Assembly: GCA_014843695.1 (NCBI GenBank)
Contig: CM026400.1
Coordinates: forward strand, 34,676,435-34,740,434
DNA length: 64,000 bases
Source of the DNA: Archivesica marissinica
Lineage: Eukaryota > Mollusca > Bivalvia > Venerida > Vesicomyidae
Direction of reading: 5' to 3'
This document shows positions 28,701 to 35,849 of the stretch, in pieces. A program made the position numbers and the translations under genes. The notes under the pieces are model-generated. The model had not been told where the DNA came from, ran no database searches, and worked only from the letters and a program-made list of their open reading frames with translations. Each line of letters starts with the position of its first letter. The first letter of the stretch is position 1.

Positions 28701-31700
28701 CGTATATACATACATATTTCACGCACTTCTTGTTGGATGACGTATATACATACATATTTCACGCAATTCTTGATGGATGACGTATATACATACATATTTC
28801 ACGCACTTCTTGTTGGATGACGTATATACATACATATTTCACGCACTTCTTGTTGGATGACGTATATACATACATATTTCACGCACTTCTTGTTGGATGA
28901 CGTATATACATACATAGTTCACACAATTCTTGTTGGATGACGTATATACATACATATTTACGCAATTCTTGATGGATGACGTATATACATACATATTTCA
29001 CACACTTCTTGTTGGATGACGTATATACATACATATTTCACGCACTTCTTGTTGGATGACGTATATACATACATATTTCACGCAATTCTTGATGGATGAC
29101 GTATATACATACATATTTCACCTACATATGATAAAGATAGGAATATAACTTGGTTTAAAATATGGAGATGTCTGTCAAAGCCTTAGATGTTTATAGCTTA
29201 TGCTTTATATTTAGGATGTCGCCGACATTCGGAGGTCTGGCCCAGGGTACCGATGCTCCAAACTTTGGTGGATTGAGTCAATCGCCCAATGCTGGAGGTA
29301 GAGTATGCCTTTTGTGTAGGTTTAATATAAATGCTTGACTTTGTGATTAGGGACCGCCTTGACCGAGTTGTGAAATTTGATGACTTCAAATCACTTGCCG
29401 CTGTAGGTTCGAATCCCACTGGGGGTGTCATATTCTTTGAAATGTGAAAGCTATACAGCTGGATTGCCGCATGACCCTGGGAAAGCAATTCTGTGCTGTG
29501 TTGTTGTTTTTATGAGTGCATGGTCGTCATACAATGCTGTTGTTGTTTTCATTTTATCAGATTGTATGACCAGAGCTTATCCTAGTGGTGATATGGGCAA
29601 CATAGTCACCATAGGGACTCTGACCTTGAACCCTGACAACCCCACTTTTCATTAAAACTTGTTTTCAATTTTTCGTATAAATTCTTATCCTGTATTTTAA
29701 CCCTGTTTTGTTGAAATTTAAAATATAACACCATTTAAGTATGCATTAATGCGGTTCTCGCTTCTCCCAAACATTCTGACCTGGGATGGCCCCAGATAAT
29801 GTAGTAAAACCTGTCAATAAGGAACTACAGGGATGGGCCCAGATGATGTAGTAAAACCCATCAATAAGGAACTACAGGTATGGGCCCAGATAATGTAGTA
29901 AAACCCGTCAATAAGCAACTACAATGAGGGGAGTAGGAAGGGGTCAATGTTGACAGACTACTATACATTAATAATAACTTGATAGGAGGCCTAACTGATG
30001 GACGTTAGTAACAGACGGATCTGTAGTCCAGTGGTAGCACGCTGGACTGGTAATCCAGGGATCGCAGGTTCGATCCCCCCCAATAAAATATTGCAGAATC
30101 ATCTCATTTGAGCTTCAGCTTGAGATTTGAGAACAGTTTTATAACCTCGGAGCACCTAGACACAGGTGAGTCATATACGAATAAAACAGATGGATCTGTA
30201 GTCCAGTGGTAGCACGCGGTGCTGTACACCATGCACATAAAAGAACCAGAGCAGACTCTGGGATGGGTCTCTGTCTGTATCATTGCACTATCCTCCAAAA
30301 ATCTAAAATGAATAATCTCTTCAGGAGGCGTCGCTCATATGATAATGTTAGTAAAAGGTAATTCATTGATATTTATGTTTGTCCCCCATGTATGTAAAAT
30401 GACCCCCGATATCTGTCTGTGGACCCCAATGGCCCCCAGTGTGAAAAACCTGGATTGAACACTGAATACCCATGTGTCGCTCGGCATGTGATTCATCTTG
30501 TATTATTTTTGAGCAATGTTTACATTTTGTAGAAAGTTGTTGGTGTTGTAATTTCAGGATTTGGTGAAAGCAATAACACACAGAACACGTTTGGGTGAGT
30601 TTTTTTTTTTTCACTGATAAATTTCCATATGTCATTGGAAAGCATAAAATAATAACGAATATTCATGACCTGAAGTTTATCATACTATCTGTGACCATGT
30701 GATGTCATACACACAACTTTCTGATGTCACAAACGGTTTCTGAGGCACTGACTAATAAAGCAAAGTTGATTATTTCGATCAGGAAATGATTGTAACTGCT
30801 GTGTGCACATTTATTTTGGATCTCGTATGCATTGTCGCCGCCCGGGTTAATCTGGAGGATGCTGCCAGAAGTATATTAGTCAGTTTATATTTTGGAGGAT
30901 AGTTAATACAAATTTATTTTAGCTCGATTGTGAAACAAGTTCTTACAACTCATATTAATCACTCTCGAGACCTCATTCCTGATGGAATCCATCACCACGA
31001 AGGAGAGAGAAAGAGGCAACATGAAAATTAAATGCCTTGCCTAAGGGCACAATCGTAAAGGCTCCAGCGGGGTTCGAACTCTGGACCTTTCGTACCTGAG
31101 GCAAATGCGCATCCACTGCGCTATCACGACTTCCACTAACTGCTGTGTGTGTATGTTCCATTAATGTCAAACCCCTTCCGGGGACCTAAACATGTTTTCC
31201 TGGGCATGCTTAGCCGACCATAGCTGTTAACCAGTACTAAGCAATGTGTGTGAGGTGCCGTGCTCAATGACACTACATACGTGGTCTGACTGAGGATTGA
31301 ACCCGGACCGTTCGGTTCCAAATCCGACGCTCTACCATTGGACCATGGACGCCACTGTATGTGCATTTATTTTGGATCTCGTATGCATTGTCGCCGCCCG
31401 GGTTAATCTGGAGGATGCCGCCAGATGTATATTAGTCGGATTATATTTTGAGGATAGTGCAAGATTCAGAGGATGCTTCAATTGTTATAAAACTTCTCTG
31501 CAACCAATAACATCCTGGCCTGGAGGTTATAAAACTTCTCTCCAACCAATAACATCATGGCCTGGAGGTTATAAAACTTCTCTCCAACCAATAACATCCT
31601 GGCCTGGAGGTTATAAAACTCCTCTCCAACCAATAACATCCTGGCCTGGAGGTTATAAAACTTTCCAACCAATAACATTTCGTGAGCTCGTGTTTGAGAT

Positions 31701-32231
31701 CTGAGAAAAGTTTTATAATACGTTCCGTCTATGTATTATGACCCCTTACAAGACATTAAGTCTCTCATTGGGCACCCCCCCCCCAATGTGTTTGTTATAT
31801 AGAGGAAAGATATGCAGTGTAATGAAAACTGCGATGAAACCCGACTGAGATGGGCTCACACAAGATGAAACCCTACTGGGATGGGCTCACACAAGATGAA
31901 ACCCTACTGGGATGGGCTCACACAAGATGAAACCCTACTGGGATGGGCTCACACAAGATGAAACCCGAATGGGATGGGCTCACACAAGATAGATGAAACC
32001 CGAATGGGATGGGCTCACACAAGATGAAACCCGAATGGGATGGGCTCACACAAGATGAAACCCTACTGGGATGGGCTCACACAAGATGAAACCCTACTGG
32101 GATGGGCTCACACATGATGAAACCCGACTGGGATGGGCTCAATTATTGTCCCAATTCTTTGTTATAAACCTGATGTTTATTGTATTTTGCATTTCAGATC
32201 AAGCCCTTCATTTTCTGGATACAGGGGCTAA
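13549..32231 (+). CDS. NUP214: NUP214-like FG nucleoporin, 3' half of gene (11 exons, partial)
   Basis: Joined exons 13549-13767, 14754-14840, 16153-17382, 19097-19186, 21554-21764, 23196-23338, 24622-24765, 26822-27032, 29215-29297, 30558-30594 and 32198-32231 give about 829 codons with about 59 FG dipeptides, mostly LFGQ, AFGS and GFGT, in Ser/Thr/Gly-rich, charge-poor spacers. Every junction has AG/GT borders and compatible phase. NUP214 sits on the cytoplasmic face of the nuclear pore, where its FG domain binds transport receptors, notably CRM1/XPO1; the N-terminal beta-propeller that binds the DDX19 helicase is outside this window. Assignment to NUP214 rather than another FG nucleoporin rests on the exon I-K tail, which resembles the animal NUP214 C-terminus (FGGL.Q, .APNFG, FGGLSQ, a short basic end YRG), and on the FAM78 neighbour. 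Exon joins are my reading, without transcript support. Confidence 0.85.
13842..14134 (-). mobile_element. SINE family A, full length
   Basis: Inverted copy in the NUP214 intron. Its tail (CGTTTATTTATCGTCGCTAC on the + strand) leads and its tRNA-like head, with inverted B-box GGATCGAACC, ends the element. Confidence 0.9.
14200..14375 (+). mobile_element. tRNA-derived SINE, separate family
   Basis: The head has an A-box-like GGTTAAGATGTCTG and B-box GGTTCGAACC, unlike families A-E here. The body to about 14375 has no second copy that I can find. Right end is approximate. Confidence 0.5.
14488..14741 (+). mobile_element. SINE family B, tail type a
   Basis: Head resembling a serine or leucine tRNA (GATCGAGCGGTTAAGGTCGC, B-box GGTTCGAGCC), then a conserved body (CTGGAGCCTGCCCAGGAAAG) and the tail GATGCAGGCGTAAAACCC. 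It ends 12 bp before exon B, so it borders that splice site. Confidence 0.85.
14754..14840 (+). CDS. NUP214: NUP214 exon B
   Basis: Acceptor TGTTTCAG, donor GTTTGTTA, 87 bp, phase 1 to 1. Encodes a Pro/Ala/Lys-rich segment with one FG motif (GLFGKPAKPA). Confidence 0.75.
15136..15385. mobile_element. TTAA-flanked MITE with large inverted repeat
   Basis: Bounded by TTAA (15136-15139 and 15382-15385) with CCC.../...GGG ends, a layout typical of non-autonomous piggyBac-like elements. Inside, 15266-15300 pairs with 15333-15361 apart from a 5-bp insertion, giving a strong stem-loop. Family assignment is inferred from the ends only. Confidence 0.55.
15539..15814 (+). mobile_element. SINE family A, full length
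   Basis: Head of threonine-tRNA type: TAGTCCATTGGTAACACGC, anticodon stem CTGGA/TCCAG enclosing GGT, B-box GGTTCGATCC. A conserved body follows, then the tail with CAACCGGTAGTGACGATAAA. About ten copies or fragments of this family occur in the window. Confidence 0.9.
15894..16105. mobile_element. complete TA-flanked MITE (Tc1/mariner-like)
   Basis: Perfect 13-bp terminal inverted repeats CAGTCAAACCTGT / ACAGGTTTGACTG, flanked by TA on both sides. The interior has four tandem 18-bp units with GGCTGCTTAATACAGGTT. It ends 47 bp before the exon C acceptor. No transposase. Confidence 0.8.
16153..17382 (+). CDS. NUP214: NUP214 exon C, main FG exon
   Basis: Acceptor TTTCTTCAG, donor GTAAGTAC, 1230 bp (410 codons), phase 1 to 1. 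It carries about 25 FG motifs, chiefly LFGQ and LFGK. Two in-frame tandem blocks stand out: four 14-residue units (DLFGKPSSPSTVP type) at 16503-16670 and six 13-residue units (GLFGQAPTTSA type) at about 16986-17220. Near identity at DNA level implies recent duplication. Such intrinsically disordered FG stretches are the receptor-binding part of nucleoporins. Confidence 0.92.
16503..16670 (+). repeat. coding 42-bp tandem repeat, 4 copies
   Basis: Four nearly identical 42-bp units inside exon C, each adding one FG motif and keeping the frame. Confidence 0.9.
16986..17220 (+). repeat. coding 39-bp tandem repeat, 6 copies
   Basis: Six 39-bp units in exon C. Units 3-4 and 5-6 repeat as a 78-bp pair, so the latest event duplicated a dimer. 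Confidence 0.88.
17508..17666. mobile_element. MITE with about 35-bp terminal inverted repeats
   Basis: Starts CAGTGCCCGAAGTTATAAC and ends TTATAACCTCGAGGC...TCTG; the arms run inward through CTTTTCTC / GAGAAAAG. CAG termini suggest hAT, but no clean target duplication is visible. Related ends occur near 30130 and 31490-31720. Confidence 0.55.
17667..18039. other. intron, nothing recognised
   Basis: AT-rich intronic sequence between exons C and D with no coding, RNA or repeat signal I can support. Confidence 0.5.
18040..18217. mobile_element. TTAA-flanked MITE (short copy)
   Basis: TTAACCCTTTCAACAC start, GGTTGAATGGGTTAA end, and a central palindrome built on GAGTCGGCTCATGATGAGCC. Same family as 57593-59080. 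TTAA duplications and CCC/GGG ends suggest a piggyBac-like non-autonomous element. Confidence 0.65.
18296..18640 (-). other. uncharacterised 114-codon open frame
   Basis: An open frame opposite to NUP214 within its intron, with several Cys residues near the C-terminus (LGCCEMC). I do not recognise it. It has no visible splice context and may be a decayed transposon piece or chance. Confidence 0.2.
18706..19066. repeat. 51-bp tandem array, about 7 copies
   Basis: Units contain AATGGCTAGCTAAGACTGCC and are nearly identical except for a truncated/fused copy near 18965-19040. The last unit ends about 30 bp before the exon D acceptor. Confidence 0.93.
19097..19186 (+). CDS. NUP214: NUP214 exon D
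   Basis: Acceptor CACATTGCAG, donor GTATGTAT, 90 bp, phase 1 to 1. Three FG motifs (MFGQ, LFGQ, LFGS) in Ser/Thr/Gly spacers. Confidence 0.85.
19615..19680. repeat. foldback (near-perfect inverted repeat)
   Basis: The arm starting AAATAGAATATTAGGTTACT is mirrored by one ending AGTAACCTAATATTCTATTT, with a 4-bp centre and one offset base. Probably a MITE or foldback remnant in the NUP214 intron. Confidence 0.7.
19791..19850 (+). repeat. dispersed repeat piece, related to 23570-23625
   Basis: CCCACAGATTTCAGTACCAA followed by GGCCTTATAGGTGAG. The same segment at 23.58 kb is the likely source of the 17-bp array there. Confidence 0.5.
20165..21510. repeat. 17-bp / 72-bp nested tandem array
   Basis: 17-bp monomers (TTCCTACGTAAACCCCG). 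In the left part they form a 72-bp higher-order unit with CTACATAGCTCTATGTAAAC; the middle mixes both; 21220-21510 is nearly pure monomer. The array ends about 44 bp before exon E. Confidence 0.93.
21554..21764 (+). CDS. NUP214: NUP214 exon E
   Basis: Acceptor CATTGCAG, 211 bp, phase 1 in and phase 2 out, donor GTAGGA right after CTGAA. An in-frame TAG would follow if the donor were not used, so exon skipping or retention would truncate the protein. Eight FG motifs including GFGFGQ and AFGQP. The phase-2 exit fits exon F exactly. Confidence 0.8.
21866..22073 (+). mobile_element. SINE family D, diverged
   Basis: Body GGAAGTATGTGAGATAGTAC and TTCTCCGGGTATACCGG, then the tail around AGTTGTTAAAGCTTG. 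The head is decayed. Compare 27105-27322 and 63668-63898. Confidence 0.7.
22077..22290. mobile_element. possible hAT-like element remnant
   Basis: Starts CAGGGTTCCCGCTGTCGG, a typical hAT-type terminus, and has repeated TTGGCGAC / TTGGCTCC motifs. No matching far end is seen. Confidence 0.3.
22447..22619 (+). mobile_element. SINE family C, 5'-truncated
   Basis: Lacks the tRNA-like head. Body CCTTAGGCAAGGCATTTAAA and GATGGATTCCATCAGGAATG, tail ATCGAGCTAAAATAAATTTG. Confidence 0.8.
22679..22950 (-). mobile_element. SINE family A, full length
   Basis: Inverted copy. Tail at the left (CGTTTATTTATCGTCGCTAC), inverted B-box GGATCGAACC and head at the right. Confidence 0.9.
23196..23338 (+). CDS. 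NUP214: NUP214 exon F
   Basis: Acceptor TTCTTGCAG, donor GTAAGTATT, 143 bp, phase 2 in and 1 out. Four FG motifs (PFGQ, MFGG, VFGT, PFGS). The entering phase matches the unusual donor of exon E. Confidence 0.85.
23432..23572. repeat. 20-bp tandem repeat, about 7 copies
   Basis: Units of ATATGTTGGATTGTACAAAC; the later ones are shortened or altered. Confidence 0.85.
23612..23862. repeat. 17-bp tandem array, about 14 copies
   Basis: Units of GCTTATAGGTGAGATCG. The array grows out of a dispersed repeat (23570-23625) also found without amplification at 19791-19850. Confidence 0.9.
24132..24448. mobile_element. hAT-like MITE, complete
   Basis: 317 bp, starting CAGGGTTCATTCTAGG and ending AACTGATCCCTG, with 6-bp GATTGG directly repeated on both sides (24126-24131, 24449-24454). 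No coding capacity. Other copies at 35243, 55374, 56211 and 56995. Confidence 0.65.
24622..24765 (+). CDS. NUP214: NUP214 exon G
   Basis: Acceptor GTTTTGCAG, donor GTTTGG, 144 bp, phase 1 to 1. Three FG motifs (LFGS, SFGG, GFGA), rich in Gly/Thr/Ser. Confidence 0.82.
24957..26022. repeat. 18-bp tandem array, about 59 copies
   Basis: Units of GGATACCAACCATCGCTC, with some 21-bp variants (extra GAT) clustered at the right end and a duplicated block (about 25260-25350 and 25560-25640). Because the unit is a multiple of three and lacks stops, long frames are open on both strands; they show no coding constraint. Confidence 0.95.
26266..26467 (+). mobile_element. SINE family E, diverged
   Basis: Region CAAATCACCTGCCCCTCACC with B-box-like TTCGAATCCC, then body GATGGTTCTACTCAGGTGCC and an ACAAAGACAAACAAAG tail. 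Confidence 0.65.
26553..26760 (+). mobile_element. SINE family B, head truncated, tail a
   Basis: Starts inside the head (GGTCACGGGTTCGAGCCCC), complete body, tail GATGCAGGCGTAAAACCC. Confidence 0.82.
26822..27032 (+). CDS. NUP214: NUP214 exon H
   Basis: Acceptor TTGAGCAG, donor GTAAATT, 211 bp, phase 1 in and 2 out. Nine FG motifs, now of the AFG/TFG type (PAFGG, SAFGS, PTFGS) rather than LFGQ, as in the last part of animal NUP214. Ends in an acidic, Gly-rich stretch (GSSEGTGFDG). Confidence 0.85.
27105..27322 (+). mobile_element. SINE family D
   Basis: Head CTCGCTTCTCACCAATACAA with B-box GGTTCGATCC, body GGAAGTATGTGAGATGGTAT, tail diverged. Confidence 0.8.
27408..29122. repeat. 40-bp tandem array, about 42 copies
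   Basis: Units contain TTCACGCACTTCTTGATGGA and GATGACGTATATACATACAT. Sub-variants (GATGGATG or GTTGGATG; CACTTC or CAATTC) are interspersed. It ends about 90 bp before exon I and fills most of the intron. Confidence 0.95.
29215..29297 (+). CDS. NUP214: NUP214 exon I
   Basis: Acceptor TATATTTAG, donor GTAGAG, 83 bp, phase 2 in and 1 out. Encodes SPTFGGLAQGTDAPNFGG and then LSQSPNAG, the stretch most like the NUP214 C-terminal consensus. Confidence 0.83.
29377..29475 (+). mobile_element. SINE family E fragment
   Basis: CTTCAAATCACTTGCCGCTG, B-box GGTTCGAATCCC, then the beginning of the body; the rest is missing. It starts about 80 bp after exon I. Confidence 0.6.
30013..30086 (+). mobile_element. 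SINE family A head fragment
   Basis: Only the tRNA-Thr-like head, from GACGGATCTGTAGTCCAGTG to GGTTCGATCCC, followed by AATAAAAT. Confidence 0.8.
30186..30342 (+). mobile_element. SINE family A with internal deletion
   Basis: First half of the head (CTGTAGTCCAGTGGTAGCAC) is fused directly to the mid body (ACACCATGCACATAAAAGAA), losing the B-box. Confidence 0.75.
30558..30594 (+). CDS. NUP214: NUP214 exon J (37-bp exon)
   Basis: Acceptor TAATTTCAG, donor GTGAGT, 37 bp, phase 1 in and 2 out; encodes GFGESNNTQNTFG. Its phases bridge exon I to exon K exactly. Confidence 0.78.
30909..31135 (-). mobile_element. SINE family C, full length
   Basis: Inverted copy. Tail CAAATTTATTTTAGCTCGAT at the left; inverted head GCGCTATCACGACTTCC at the right. 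Confidence 0.88.
31140..31357 (-). mobile_element. tRNA-derived SINE, another family
   Basis: On the reverse strand a tRNA-like head (TGGTCCAATGGTAGAGCGTC, B-box GGGTTCAATCC) is followed by a unique body. Single copy in this window. Confidence 0.6.
31470..31725. repeat. 42-bp array inside a MITE (about 4.5 copies)
   Basis: The unit starts GGTTATAAAACTTCTCTCCA, equivalent to the terminal repeat of the MITE at 17508-17666. The inverted partner (GAGAAAAGTTTTATAA) closes the element near 31720. The array therefore sits inside, and derives from, a MITE. Confidence 0.65.
31832..32145. repeat. 31-bp tandem array, about 10 copies
   Basis: Units contain GGGATGGGCTCACACAAGAT. The array ends about 50 bp before the last NUP214 exon. 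Confidence 0.93.
32198..32231 (+). CDS. NUP214: NUP214 terminal coding exon K
   Basis: Acceptor TGCATTTCAG; phase 2 in. Encodes SSPSFSGYRG then TAA at 32229-32231. A short, basic-ended tail fits the NUP214 C-terminus. The last five codons and the stop are also the first unit of the 28-bp array that follows. Confidence 0.8.
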
Positions 32232-32876
32232 TCGGATCTTGCATGGATACAGAGGCTGATCGGAACTTGCATGAATACAGAGGCTGATCGGAACTTGCAC
32301 GAATACAGAGGCTGATCGGAACTTGCATGGATACAGGGGCTGATCGGAACTTGCATGAATACAGAGGCTGATTGGAACTTGCATGAATACAGAGGCTGAT
32401 CGGAACTTGCACGAATACAGGGGCTGATCGGAACTTGCATGGATACAGGGGCTGCTCGGAACTTGCACGAATACAGGGGCTGATCGGAACTTGCACGAAT
32501 ACAGAGGCTGATCGGAACTTGCACGAATACAGAGGCTGATCAGAACTTGCACAGATACAGAGGCTGATTGAAATTTGCACGAATACAGGGGCTGATCGGA
32601 ACTTGCACGAATACAGAGGCTGATCGGAACTTGCACGAATACAGAGGCTGATCAGAACTTGCACAGATACAGAGGCTGATTGAAATTTGCACGAATACAG
32701 GGGCTGATCGGAACTTGCACGAATACAGAGGCTGATCGGAACTTGCACGAATACAGAGGCTGATCAGAACTTGCACAGATACAGAGGCTGATTGAAACTT
32801 GCACGAATACAGGGGCTGATCAGAACTTGCACGAATACAGAGGCTGATCGGAACTTGCACGGATACAGGGGCTTAC
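32217..32876. repeat. 28-bp tandem array starting in the NUP214 stop codon
   Basis: About 23 units of the type GATACAGAGGCTGATCGGAA. Unit 1 is the end of the coding exon (GGATACAGGGGCTAATCGGA). The array would lie in the 3' UTR. Copies carry TGA where the gene has TAA. Confidence 0.93.
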
Positions 32877-33177
32877 GGGAGCTCTACCGACTATGTGCAG
32901 ATTATTCACCTTTCATTGTGATTATTCTGCCAAGATTCCTCCAATAAGTTTGTGCCTATATTAAAAATCCTATGCTTTCCAGTTATTAATTGACATGAAA
33001 TGTTCTGACGTTTTGTACCCAAAGTATGTGTTATTTGATCTATGAGTAACAATTTTGGTCATGCAATGAAAAGATGCCGTGTCCTCATCTTACATTGTGT
33101 ATCAGGGTAGCTTATCCCTATTATAAAATGTATAGGAAATTCTAATGAAGTCTCTTAACTCTCTGCATGCTGGGTAA

Positions 33178-33183
33178 AATAAA
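33178..33183 (+). promoter_or_regulatory. candidate polyadenylation signal for NUP214
   Basis: AATAAA about 950 bp after the stop and just after the 28-bp array. Position only; other weak hexamers exist nearby. Confidence 0.3.
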
Positions 33184-33225
33184 GGCTATAAATAGTTCAA
33201 ATAATTATTAATGCAGTTTTTTTTA

Positions 33226-33440
33226 GACCGCCTCAGTGGTCGAGTGGTTAAGGTCGCTGACTTGTATACCACTGTAACCTATCATCTCTGATGGTCACGG
33301 GTTTGAGCCCTGCAGTTTCTTAAGGAGGTTGGTGCACCAAGTACTAGTTAACTGCTGGAGCCTGCCCAGGAAAGGTGTTGTTAGGTAAACTGCCCGTCGC
33401 TCAAATGGGAAACCAGTAGCGACGTTAAAAATAGACTTAA
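33226..33440 (+). mobile_element. SINE family B, tail type b
   Basis: Same head as other B copies (GTCGAGTGGTTAAGGTCGCT) with a deletion after the B-box, but the tail GTCGCTCAAATGGGAAACCA...GTAGCGACGTTAA is that of family A. Confidence 0.82.
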
Positions 33441-34324
33441 ATTTTTTTTTAAATGCAGTTTTCTTATTTGTAGCTGAAAAACTCTGGAAATGTCATGGAA
33501 TTTCCTTAGAATTGTGTAGTAACGGTATAATTCTAATGAAATACCGTGACATAGTTGGACTATTTTCGCCGCTAGGATGCAAAGAGTTAATCTGACCAAA
33601 ACTGCTCCTAATTGTCCATGCTATCCCTGTGTATTAAATAATGTGTTAATTGATGAATGTGTTGTTGATTGAATTTAAGCCTTTCTAACTTAGAAACCCC
33701 TCCAGAAGGTATTACCAGTACAACATAGGTGGGTCCAGAACCTCAATCTCGTGACCGTTCTCCGGCTAACATGATTTGACGATTGATTTGACTTCTATGG
33801 ACCTTTTATAAAAAATTTAGAAACCCGGCATATTTTGCTAGGGGGCCTAATCCAAAATGGCCGCCAGCCCCATCTTGACACATAGAATCAAGTATAAATA
33901 CATCTTTTCAACTAAATCAACCACGAGGATTCCAATTCTGGCATCAGTTTGATGTTAAAACATCATTTTGACCAAAATATCCAAGATGGCCGCCAGCACC
34001 ATTTTTTAAAAATAACTTGAACTAGTGCTCCTAGAATCAAGTATAAATACATCTTTTCCCACTAAATCAACCACGTGGATTCCAATTCTGACATCACTTT
34101 TACGTTTCAACATCATTTGATACAGATCTCCAAGATGGCTGCCATATGCTGACGGGAAACGTAACAACAAAACGAATTACATATAACATAATCTATTTTT
34201 GATAGTTGTAACTTTTTTATCAAATGAAGTAATCTCCCATAATATAGATGAGGATGCATAGAGGATACCTTTTCCGGTAATCTCTATGGGGGTTGCGGCT
34301 ATGGTTGCGGAATGGTTATAGTTG
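33441..34324. other. intergenic; diverged direct repeats only
   Basis: Two or three diverged copies of a segment of about 130 bp with CCAAGATGGCCGCCAGC and ATCAAGTATAAATACATCTT (33850-34140). No gene seen. Probably an old transposon. Confidence 0.5.
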
Positions 34325-34545
34325 TTGACTCCAAATCACTTGCCCCTCACTGGTGTAGGTTTGAATCCCACTGAGGGTGTCAAATTCTTTAATGTGAGTA
34401 AGCTATCCAGCTGGCTTGCTGTAGGTTGGTGGTTCTACCCTGGTGCCTGTCGTGAAATACTGTTCAGGGGCACCCGGAGTCTTCTCCACCAATAAGAGCT
34501 GGAGAGTTGCCAGATGACATTAAACCCCAAATACAACCAAATGTA
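34325..34545 (+). mobile_element. SINE family E, near full length
   Basis: CCAAATCACTTGCCCCTCAC, B-box-like GGTTTGAATCCC, body GTGGTTCTACCCTGGTGCC, ending TTAAACCCCAAATACAACC. Confidence 0.75.
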
Positions 34546-34649
34546 TGGAGGTGGGGTAGATATACTGACTGCTTATCTAATGATTATGATGGGGTAAATG
34601 GCTGTCATATGATATACAGTAGTGTATAAGTCGACGTCTCTATTAAACT

Positions 34650-34936
34650 GACAGATGGATCTGTAGTCCAGTGGTAACACGCTGGACTGATAATCCAGGT
34701 ATCGCAGGTTCAATCCCCCATCTGACTCTAATAAAATTAAGTCTTTCAGATGGGACATTAAACCGAGGTCTCGTGTCGGTGCTTTACACCGTGCACGTAA
34801 AAGAACCAGATGAGACTCTGGAATGGGTCTCTGTCTGTATCATGCACTATTCTCCAAAAATCTAAAATGACTAATCTCTACAGGCGTGTCGTTGATATGG
34901 GCAACTGGTAGCGACGATAAATAAACGTAAAACACA
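34650..34936 (+). mobile_element. SINE family A, full length
   Basis: Complete head (CTGTAGTCCAGTGGTAACAC), body and tail GTAGCGACGATAAATAAACG. Confidence 0.9.
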
Positions 34937-35242
34937 CACTATTAAACTGGTGTCTCTGGCAAGACCTACTAGATGTTATGTTGTTTTATATACTATACTA
35001 ACTTTGTAAGTAAAATATACCAATATGACTTCAGATGAACAGATACTTGTAAATGAGATTGAAAACACAACCATATCTCGCAGAATTTTGCAGTCTTGTC
35101 ACATGTTGCAAAACCTCATTGTAAATATTGTTTTTATACATGTATTTAACATTAGAGATAGGCCTATATATAGGATCTTACATGAGTGGGGATTTCGTAC
35201 CATATTTTATGAAATGAGTTTTGGAATTGTGCTAGTAAGCAA
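34937..35242. other. intergenic, nothing recognised
   Basis: AT-rich sequence between a SINE and a hAT-like MITE. An open frame begins near 35025 but runs into the MITE and has no recognisable similarity. Confidence 0.4.
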
Positions 35243-35586
35243 CAGGGTTCATTCTAGGAGAGTGAGAAAGCGCGTGATCGCTTCCTTAAATGGTGTTCTT
35301 AATATACTTCTGCAAAATAGGGTTAAAATGCTCCGTACAACCATTAAATACATTTAAATAGAAGGAGTGCTTTATAATGGGCCAGTGTATCTTTCTAGAC
35401 AAAATTTTGTTTGAAAATCGTAAAAACCAAAAAAAATCTTTTATTTTTAGAAAGAAGTGGGGCCCCCAGAGGGCGAAGTCGACCCTGACTTCGCCCTCTG
35501 GGGGCCCCACTTCTCCCTAAAAAAAGACGAAGTCAGGGTCCCTAGGGCAACAATTTTGCCCACATCGCCCTCTAAACTGATCCCTG
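35243..35586. mobile_element. hAT-like MITE with internal perfect hairpin
   Basis: Starts CAGGGTTCATTCTAGG, ends CTGATCCCTG. Compared with the copy at 24132-24448 the GAAGTGGGGCCCCCAGAGGG segment is present twice in opposite orientation, at 35454-35480 and 35487-35513. Confidence 0.65.
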
Positions 35587-35587
35587 A

Positions 35588-35849
35588 AGTCTGCCTCCGT
35601 GGTCGAGTGGCTAAGGTCGCTGACTTGTATACCACTGTAACCTATCATCACTGATGGTCACGGGTTCGAGCCCCGCTCAGACCGTGTCTCATTTATATGA
35701 AAAAGTTGGCAGTTTCTTACGGAGGTTGGTGCACCCAAGTACTGGTTAACCGTTGGAGCCTGCCCAGGTAAGGTGTTGTTAGGTAAACTGCCCACCGGCG
35801 ATATAGCCCGAAATGGTGCTGATGCAGGCGTAAAACCCGAAATATAACA
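35588..35849 (+). mobile_element. SINE family B, full length, tail a
   Basis: Head GTGGTCGAGTGGCTAAGGTC, B-box GGTTCGAGCC, full body and tail GATGCAGGCGTAAAACCC. It abuts the MITE at 35586. Confidence 0.88.
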
